A stretch of DNA of 64,000 nt, taken from NCBI GenBank assembly GCA_037783415.1, contig JAZGTN010000059.1, forward strand, positions 806,001 to 870,000, in the 5' to 3' direction. Positions within the stretch are counted from its first letter, which is position 1; every line of letters begins with the position of its first letter. The notes beneath the pieces are model-generated. The model was given only the letters and a program-made list of their open reading frames with translations. It was not told the origin of the DNA and ran no database searches. Made by a program: the position numbers and the translations under genes. Shown here piece by piece: positions 60,701-64,000 of this stretch. The stretch comes from Leptasterias polaris (lineage: Eukaryota; Echinodermata; Asteroidea; Forcipulatida; Asteriidae).

Positions 60701-63345
60701 AAAGTTGGGAAGGTAGTGCATTCTGCTCTACCAGACAGGCTCCTAGTGGAGGATACCCATGCCTACATCCTTAAGGACTGTAACCCTGTTTCAGCCCCAG
60801 GAATAGGAGGCAACGTGCCCCTGGTGTCAATTGATTTGGGTCGATTGCCCAAATCAGTTATGTGTAGCCCTCACCTTTAAGTGGCCGTCTGTGGCCTTGT
60901 GAGTTAGGCGATATCTCATATAAAAAAAATATTAAAACAAATTGTATTTTGATGGGTTGAGGATTGTTAGGGTTATTGCATAGCAAAAATTGGTATGGTG
61001 CAATCCTGACTTTGTGATGGCATAGACACAATGTTTAAACAAATCAGTGGGAGTCACTTTAGATTCATCAAGAGGGGATAGGAATCTAGATTAGATTGAT
61101 TATTTAAGCTTACCCTTGTAGTTTAATGAGATATGTTTTACTGTTGATATCATAAATGTTGATGACTCGAAGTCCCATTAACCTGAGGAATAAAATATAT
61201 TGTATTTTTATTTTTTGCGCAAAACATTTCAACAATCTCCTAGTCAGACACTAAACTAAGCTACGCTACACCATCTGATCATAACCACCAAAAGAAACAA
61301 CCCAAAATAGAATGAACATTTATCAATCCAAGAGGAGGGTTTTAACGTACACGCAAAACTGCAAAATGGGTAATGATAATCGAAGGAAAAAATTAGGCCC
61401 CAAAAGTGAGTTCTCATTTTAAAATTATGTCAATTCCCAATGTTGATAAGACTGACCAACCAACCCTCCATGAACCAACCAACAAAACAAGTTGAAGTAA
61501 CACTCTAGTCTAACTCTAAGATAAGATTAAGAAGATAAGAAAGTTAATGAAATTAATACTAAAGTACAAGTTGGCTAACTACACTACAGGGTACAGTACA
61601 AATAATACTTAAATTACTACTAATCTGACTACCACCAGACACTGCCAGACTACAGAAGAAGCGGAGGGTCAGGTAGCCCCACTTGTGTGGCCAAAGATTC
61701 CAAGGCTAGCTGAATCCTTGAACACACGTCCCGACCATTTCTTTTTAAGCTAAGAAATAACCCATTAAATGGCGCATTATGGCGCATTCCCTACGGGCCA
61801 GTCGGCGGTTTAAACCAGCTGAATGTGTTCACCTGGCTCTTAGCTTGCCTTGGGTGTTTTGAATAATCAAACAAATAAAATGTTATTGTTAACAAGAAAT
61901 TTTAAACGATTATTGTGCGACTTACTCCGAATTAATTTCCGCGATGTGTGAGGTACGCCATTTTAGAATGACCCCAACATTGGCTGGCTGGGCTGTGGGC
62001 GGAGCGAGGTCGGTGGGAACATTTCATTGGTTGCTTTGTGACTGCTCCGCCCACAGCCCAGCCGGCCGATGACGTCGCATTCGATTCGCATGATTGTTGG
62101 GGTCATTCTAAAATGGCGGCTCTTGGTACACATCGCAGAAATTAATTCGGAGTAAGTCGCACAATAATCGTTTAAAATTTCTTGTTAACATTTTATTTGT
62201 TTGATTATTCAAAACACCCAAGGCAAGCTAAGAGCCAGGTGAACACATTCAGCTGACTGGCCCGTAGGGAATGCTCCATAATGCGCCATTTAATTGGTTA
62301 TTTCTTAGCTTTAAAAAAAATGGTCGGGACGTGTGGTCAAGGATTCAGCTAGCCTTGGCCACACAAGTGGGGCTAAGGGTCAGGGGGATGCGAGGGAGTC
62401 CATTAATTAGTGTCAATCAATACCGAGTGAGGGCGCTGTTCACCGCGCAGCCACTTTTTGTTAATGGGAAACTGTGACCACCTCAACGTGTACAACGCTA
62501 TAGAGAGATCGGTGGTGCGGAGGGATATAGATTTAACCCATGTTAATCATTTCATTCATAAAAATCCGTTTTGTTGGAGTATTTGTGAAAAACTTTCTGT
62601 AAAATCACAAGAAATCTTGTTTTCTGCGCTCAAAATTCATTGTGAACTGTAAGTAGTTATCCTCTTAGGGCCCCATAATGAACCAAAAATGACAGTTAGT
62701 TGAGTATTTAATTATGTAATTACTTTTTGAATTAAAACTATTACTTAGTTGTTGATTGTCAAACATCACCCTTGGGAAATGTTCAATTACGCAAGGGGAA
62801 TTGGCTGTTGTGCGCAACTGCGAAAACGTTGCGCTGGTACTGGTCACAAAAAATTGTAATGTAAACAAGGTCAAATATTTTTAACTTTGACCTTCCATAA
62901 GTCCGGTTTTCATGAACCGATCCCCACAAGTAAAGTATCAAAATGAATGTCTCAAAGAGCTCTATCCAACTAGACTACTTACAACTCAATCAGATCAAAT
63001 CTCAAATTTTGTGATTTCCACTACATTAATTATTGGTTCCATCTGGTGCTAGGTCAGAAACTTCATCAATCAAGCGACAATATTCCCTTCATTCCTTCAA
63101 CTCAAAGTCCAACTACATTGACTAAGTAATTATTAATGTCATAATCTCAATCTCATGAAAACTAAACTATAGTAAACATGCATTGCAACACAAAAACTAC
63201 AGTTTGTACACTATACACAGTGTTGAGTGTACGACTACGAAATACATCTGTCATCTGTGCAAAAAAGTATCACCGACACCACTCACCTTGTGCCCAACTC
63301 GGCAATAGCAACCCGCAAATCAATCGTTGTAAATCTAGACTTCAT
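33437..63345 (-). CDS. NEMF: NEMF, ribosome-associated quality-control factor (35 coding exons, complete)
   Basis: NEMF (yeast Rqc2/Tae2) binds the 60S subunit with a stalled nascent chain and peptidyl-tRNA, recruits the ligase Listerin and directs C-terminal tailing. Exons, in order: 63287-63345, 61114-61182, 60101-60329, 59420-59565, 56596-56663, 55476-55565, 55004-55077, 54456-54526, 53749-53824, 53215-53277, 52765-52842, 52208-52255, 51557-51717, 50326-50454, 50167-50230, 49129-49217, 48615-48718, 47859-48034, 46857-46914, 46397-46455, 45311-45400, 44914-44998, 43993-44143, 43056-43194, 42381-42415, 40767-40977, 40170-40214, 39606-39683, 38605-38833, 37975-38039, 37587-37625, 36021-36127, 35460-35503, 34692-34771, 33437-33523. 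All junctions are GT-AG and in phase; 3396 nt encode 1131 residues, close to the vertebrate length (about 1076). The start is the first ATG, giving the family N-terminus MKSRF. The stop is TAG at 33437-33439. A weak ATTAAA signal lies at 33368-33373. Untranslated ends are not determined. Confidence 0.96.
34340..34580 (+). mobile_element. tRNA-Lys-like SINE in NEMF intron 34
   Basis: Body GCCAGTCAGCAGCCATTCAA at 34400, then a plus-strand head GCTAGATAGCTCAGTTGA with damaged B box (34507-34575). Confidence 0.7.
36590..37545 (+). repeat. 91-bp repeat family, intron 31 array
   Basis: About seven diverged copies of a unit with TATGTCCACAGCTGACCATA, GAGGGCGTG and CAGACACAGATGACAATTGA. It belongs to the same family as 41345-42340. 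The array is interrupted by a MITE at 37112-37416. Confidence 0.9.
37112..37416. mobile_element. 305-bp MITE inserted in the 91-bp array
   Basis: Inverted termini AATAGACCTTTCTTTTG (37109) and its complement (ending 37419) interrupt a 91-bp unit at GACAAT|TGAGCC. An AT dinucleotide flanks both ends, consistent with a 2-bp duplication, though TA registers are possible. No coding capacity. Confidence 0.75.
37587..45400 (-). CDS. NEMF: NEMF exons 21-31: acidic and low-complexity linker
   Basis: Residues 638-1026. Exon 21 keeps the family [14 protein letters not shown]. The rest is rich in Asp/Glu (exons 22, 23, 26) and, in exon 29, in Gln/Lys, as in other NEMF proteins where this stretch is disordered and variable. 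Exon 27-28 residues RGQK and [20 protein letters not shown] align with the conserved MKRGQK/KYKDQDEEDRE anchor of vertebrate NEMF. The donor of exon 26 is ambiguous: GTAGGT at 40766 keeps the frame into exon 27, a site four bases further on does not. Confidence 0.9.
38461..38580. repeat. Penelope-like terminal fragment in NEMF intron 29
   Basis: Matches positions 1-140 of the window (GGGACTACTACTTT, TTGTGGAT, GCTCTAGTCAT.GTCAGGAGA, TGAAGAGTGTAA). It ends about 25 bases from the splice donor of NEMF exon 29 (38605). Confidence 0.65.
39050..39275 (-). repeat. 116-bp family, two diverged units
   Basis: Opposite orientation to 32840-33345: CATCCATTGTGGTTTTGAATGA and CAACCCTCCTA...TGACCATTCAAT. 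Confidence 0.75.
39770..40075 (+). mobile_element. tRNA-Lys-like SINE in NEMF intron 27
   Basis: Body at 39780-39890, then plus-strand head ACTAGATAGCTCAGTTGGTA with B-box region GGGTCAAGTCC (39934-40000) and tail GTGGTTTATTACTTGA. Confidence 0.75.
40305..40480 (+). mobile_element. tRNA-Ser/Leu-like SINE
   Basis: Head GTGTCGTGGCAGAGTGGTC and B box GGTTCGAATCC (40308-40378), then GAGCAAGATACTTGACCATA, the body shared with 60568-60935 and 42600-42955. Confidence 0.75.
41345..42340 (+). repeat. 91-bp tandem array, 11 copies, NEMF intron 25
   Basis: ACCATAGAGGGCGTG recurs every 91 bases (41408, 41499, 41590 and so on). Copies are nearly identical and differ mainly by CTAAGCAG versus CACAGCAG, which alternate in the first half. 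Same family as intron 31, but far more homogeneous. Confidence 0.95.
42600..42955 (-). mobile_element. Near full-length tRNA-Ser/Leu-like SINE
   Basis: On the minus strand it starts GGTGTCATGGCCGAGTGG, with B box GGTTCGAGTCC, then CTTGAGTAAGACACTTTGC, GGGTACCTGCGAGGG, and ends with AAAGCGCATTGAGACGTT, TATATAAGAACTAATTATT and an ATT-rich tail. This is the most complete copy of the family in the window. Confidence 0.85.
43783..43922. mobile_element. MITE, family with GGCCGTGTCTGAATT ends, copy 1
   Basis: Ends GGTCGTGTCTGAATTGGCGG and (inverted) GTCCGTACCCAAATTGGCGG enclose about 100 bases. Related copies are at 45086-45207 and 54673-54795. Confidence 0.65.
45086..45207. mobile_element. MITE, same family, copy 2
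   Basis: Ends TAGGTCGTTTATAAAATGGC and (inverted) TAGGCCGTGTCTGAATTAGC; interior GGATGTCCTATACTTCAA matches copy 3. Confidence 0.65.
45415..45880. repeat. 25-bp imperfect tandem repeat
   Basis: Units around CACAATCTGTTATCTATGACATCAG, beginning cleanly after NEMF exon 21 (45400) and decaying rightwards. Confidence 0.85.
46397..50454 (-). CDS. NEMF: NEMF exons 14-20: linker and NFACT-R (RNA-binding) domain
   Basis: Residues 411-637. Exon 14 holds an acidic then lysine-rich linker followed by the conserved [16 protein letters not shown]. Exons 17-20 form [26 protein letters not shown], then [19 protein letters not shown] at about residues 541-559, then [28 protein letters not shown] and [10 protein letters not shown]. 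This is the most conserved block of the family and is intact. The intron between exons 16 and 15 (49218-50166) carries a 146-bp triplication and an inverted-repeat element. Confidence 0.95.
46588..46630 (+). mobile_element. SINE head fragment
   Basis: GATAGATAGCTCAGTTGGTA and GAGCACCAGCAC only; the rest of the tRNA-Lys-like SINE is absent. Confidence 0.5.
46683..46801. repeat. 14-bp tandem repeat, about 8 copies
   Basis: Perfect copies of ACATTCTATAACGC in NEMF intron 19. Confidence 0.95.
47280..47795 (-). repeat. 116-bp family, several units in NEMF intron 18
   Basis: Repeated CATTCAATATC..CCACTGTGGTTTTGAAT and CAACCCTCCTACTGT phrases, with an interruption around 47440-47520 that copies the edge of exon 18 (GATCAGCTTGCACATAAACA resembles 48012-48030). 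Confidence 0.75.
48290..48430 (-). mobile_element. SINE-like fragment
   Basis: Minus-strand B-box-like GGGTTCGAGTCCC (near 48410) followed by TTGAGCAAGGCACTTCAC and GGGACATAAAGTC and CCCATGTGTTG, a body common in marine invertebrate SINEs. Confidence 0.55.
49305..49744. repeat. 146-bp unit repeated three times, NEMF intron 15
   Basis: AACTTGTATG starts at 49311, 49457 and 49603. I see one difference between units (GATTATTG versus GATCATTG). Confidence 0.93.
49797..50140. mobile_element. Inverted-repeat element, NEMF intron 15
   Basis: GTATACCTTTGGTAAT at the left and its complement ACCAAAGGTATACTTTGCC at the right enclose about 300 bases including GAGAAACGTTTCTGTCAG. The left end is shorter than the right. 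It ends about 25 bases from exon 15. Confidence 0.55.
50465..50990. pseudogene. LINE/SINE 3'-end remnants with AAT/ATT tails
   Basis: The minus strand from 50833 to 50528 reads [19 protein letters not shown] and [10 protein letters not shown], the usual C-terminal block of CR1/L2-type LINE proteins, then GCGCTTTATAAAGG and an ATT/TTG tail (50516-50465). A second, plus-strand tail GCGCCTTGAGCACC, GCGCTTTATAAG and (TTA)n ends at 50990. Confidence 0.6.
51265..51437. mobile_element. 173-bp MITE with TA ends
   Basis: TAGACCTTATGCATTGACGTCA on the left (first 20 bases matched) is inverted at TGACGTCATATGCATAAGGTC on the right, ending GGTCTA at 51437. Reading TA as the target duplication fits Tc1/mariner-like or other TA-targeting families. 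The GACCTT start is shared with the 37112 element. Confidence 0.7.
51557..56663 (-). CDS. NEMF: NEMF exons 5-13: helix-hairpin-helix region and coiled coil
   Basis: Residues 168-410. Exons 5-7 encode the region after NFACT-N ([23 protein letters not shown]), which corresponds to the helix-hairpin-helix module. Exons 9-13 begin with [17 protein letters not shown] and continue into a charged heptad-like stretch ([20 protein letters not shown] onward) expected to form the long antiparallel coiled coil that reaches towards Listerin. Exon 13 ends the coiled coil with the conserved DVNHITMIL stretch. The intron upstream of exon 13 starts in a TCAA microsatellite only a few bases from the acceptor. 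Confidence 0.93.
51723..51755. repeat. (TCAA)n microsatellite at NEMF exon 13 acceptor
   Basis: Eight TCAA units begin only five bases upstream (on the minus strand) of the exon 13 acceptor, replacing the usual pyrimidine tract with TTGATTGATTGATACAG. Confidence 0.9.
53885..54005. repeat. Imperfect CCACAAACAGC minisatellite
   Basis: About eight loose copies of ACAAACAGC(AG)CC in NEMF intron 8. Confidence 0.75.
54673..54795. mobile_element. MITE, GGCCGTGTCTGAATT family, copy 3
   Basis: Right end reads (inverted) GGCCTTATCCGAATCGGCGG; the left end is truncated to CAGCTAAAGCTATGGCTAG. Confidence 0.6.
55693..56340 (-). pseudogene. Tx1-like LINE 3' fragment inside a GATT microsatellite
   Basis: On the minus strand, a C-terminal block reads [17 protein letters not shown] (a C/H knuckle typical of L1/Tx1 C-termini) and, further on, [20 protein letters not shown] and [11 protein letters not shown], ending near 55920. 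A T run on the plus strand at 55712-55722 is the poly(A) end. GATT repeats flank both sides (55693-55710 and 56317-56338), as if the element had inserted into that microsatellite. It is 5'-truncated and inactive. Confidence 0.65.
56700..57159 (-). repeat. 116-bp family with the left copy of a 246-bp direct repeat
   Basis: Three to four 116-bp-type units; 56914-57159 is the segment duplicated at 58635-58881. Confidence 0.85.
57160..58634. mobile_element. 1475-bp non-autonomous inverted-repeat DNA transposon
   Basis: The ends are TACCGTAATCTTCGGAATAT followed by AGGCCGC, inverted exactly at the right end. Three GCGGCTTATA motifs lie near each end (57187-57250 and 58528-58600), likely repeated protein-binding sites. 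TA could be the target duplication. A strong hairpin (58423-58482; stem TTTGTGG.GATGTACAGTGAC) lies inside. The only open frames are short and show no transposase motif. Confidence 0.85.
58635..58881 (-). repeat. Right copy of the 246-bp direct repeat
   Basis: About 99% identical to 56914-57159 (three differences seen, including a one-base insertion). It begins at the first base after the transposon, and both copies stop at ACAAAG. Confidence 0.93.
59420..63345 (-). CDS. NEMF: NEMF exons 1-4: NFACT-N domain
   Basis: This part encodes residues 1-167. Asp9 (in TTIDLR) and the Asp96-Arg97 pair (in [11 protein letters not shown]) sit at the same positions as the residues known from Rqc2/RqcH/NEMF studies to be needed for C-terminal tailing and tRNA handling, so the protein should be active. 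The run of [12 protein letters not shown] before the DR pair and the [17 protein letters not shown] stretch after it are typical of the family. Intron 1 (61183-63286) contains the fold-back element at 61674-62375, intron 3 (59566-60100) contains a SINE, and intron 4 (56664-59419) contains the 1475-bp inverted-repeat element. Confidence 0.95.
59850..60062 (-). mobile_element. tRNA-like SINE, NEMF intron 3
   Basis: Minus-strand head ACCGTGGTCTAGTGGTTAGA, then a TTGTAATC region and a B-box-like GGGCTTGAATCC, followed by a body shared with 27718-27975. Confidence 0.7.
60568..60935 (+). mobile_element. tRNA-Ser/Leu-like SINE, NEMF intron 2
   Basis: Head GTGTCGTGGCCGAGCGGTC, B box GGTTCGATACC, then GAGCAAGGCACTTAACCATA, a long body and TATCTCATAT plus A-rich tail at about 60925. 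Confidence 0.8.
61665..62384. mobile_element. 702-bp fold-back (Mutator-like) element with perfect 9-bp duplication
   Basis: Arms 61674-61979 and 62095-62375 are inverted copies, starting TAGCCCCACTTGTGTGGCC. Immediately outside both ends is AGGGTCAGG (61665-61673, 62376-62384). The centre has a second inverted pair, GGCTGGGCTGTGGGCGGAGC and its complement (61985-62065). No coding capacity. Long inverted repeats and 9-bp duplications are typical of MULEs and Drosophila fold-back elements. Arm similarity is high, so the insertion is fairly recent. It sits in NEMF intron 1. Confidence 0.9.
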
Positions 63346-64000
63346 GGTGAATATCTAAGGCGACCCTTAAGTCAGTATAATACTTTGTTTGAATTAAACT
63401 TTAATGTTGAAAAATGTGCCAAAACGGACTTTGAGAACTCATTCCAACGTGCGCAGTTTAGTACAAAACGTAAACCTTGCTTATGGCGTAAGTGAAACAT
63501 CGCCCTCAATCGTCGTCGTCCAAAACGAATTGTGAAAAAAGGACATCTCATGATCTGCTGCCCTCTAGTGTGTAGTCTCTGAAAACAAGAGGACGGACAA
63601 TTTTGAGAAGGACAATGATGTGATTATATCATTTATAACACAATTTCTAGCACTTTTTGAAATTTGTTCCTGGCTAGCACGATTAGTAATCGTCTGTTTC
63701 GATAGCTTCCATTCTTCGAAGGAAAAAAATAAGGAAAAAGTAGGCCTACCGTTACTGTGTGTGTACAAATCAAACCATACCATACCATACCATACCATAC
63801 CATAGGTACGTTATCGCAGAGCGGACCCTTGCGCCACTCCGCTCAGGCCATGCAGTACTGACATACAACTCAAACACAAGAACGGAAAGCAGTGAAAACA
63901 GATTTAGAAATCCATAAAAAGATAAATAATTTAATAGAAATGCCCATTCATTTGCCTCTAAACAATCTTAAAGTTTTGCATGTTTCAATTTCTTATCAAC
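63346..64000. other. NEMF upstream region
   Basis: Expected to hold the NEMF promoter and 5' untranslated region; no TATA box or clear initiator is evident, as is usual for housekeeping genes. A (CCATA)n microsatellite lies at 63774-63804. No other gene is visible to the right edge. Confidence 0.4.

Overview
The window reads as nuclear DNA of a marine invertebrate, most likely a deuterostome and perhaps an echinoderm. It is AT-rich, its one clear gene is split into many small exons with GT-AG introns, and it is full of tRNA-derived SINEs, small inverted-repeat DNA elements, decayed CR1/L2-like, Tx1-like and Penelope-like retroelements, minisatellites and a TTAGGG-type array. The organism assignment rests on intron architecture and repeat style, not on a marker gene, so it is tentative.

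Positions 1-33400 hold no gene that I can recognise. From left to right they contain a Penelope-like fragment (1-880), a perfect 318-bp tandem duplication (2667-3302), a Harbinger/Tourist-like MITE (3698-4267), paired dispersed repeats (4765-9405), a fold-back element (9719-10099), a 37-bp minisatellite of about 50 copies (10564-12420), a 144-bp MITE (12811-12954), two decayed LINE copies (13003-13560 and 14881-16416), a 20-bp minisatellite with 128-bp higher-order period (16672-17240), an interstitial CCCTAA array (20435-21400), clustered tRNA-like SINEs (22548-25860), a possible spliced minus-strand transcript (24654-28760) and a CR1/L2-like LINE with endonuclease and reverse-transcriptase remnants (29600-32076).

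Positions 33437-63345 carry a complete minus-strand gene that I reconstructed exon by exon: NEMF (Rqc2/Tae2 family), the ribosome-associated quality-control factor. All 35 coding exons join in frame with canonical splice sites and give 1131 residues, from an MKSRF start to a lysine-rich end. Its introns have been colonised by 91-bp and 116-bp tandem families, SINEs and MITEs, a Tx1-like LINE nested in a GATT microsatellite, a 702-bp fold-back element with a perfect 9-bp target duplication, and a 1475-bp inverted-repeat element bracketed by two nearly identical 246-bp direct repeats.

I found no virus, CRISPR array or bacterial-type operon. The most unusual structures are the element with the giant flanking duplication (56914-58881), the two TAGCC-ended fold-back elements, and the minisatellite with a frame-preserving 111-bp higher-order repeat.
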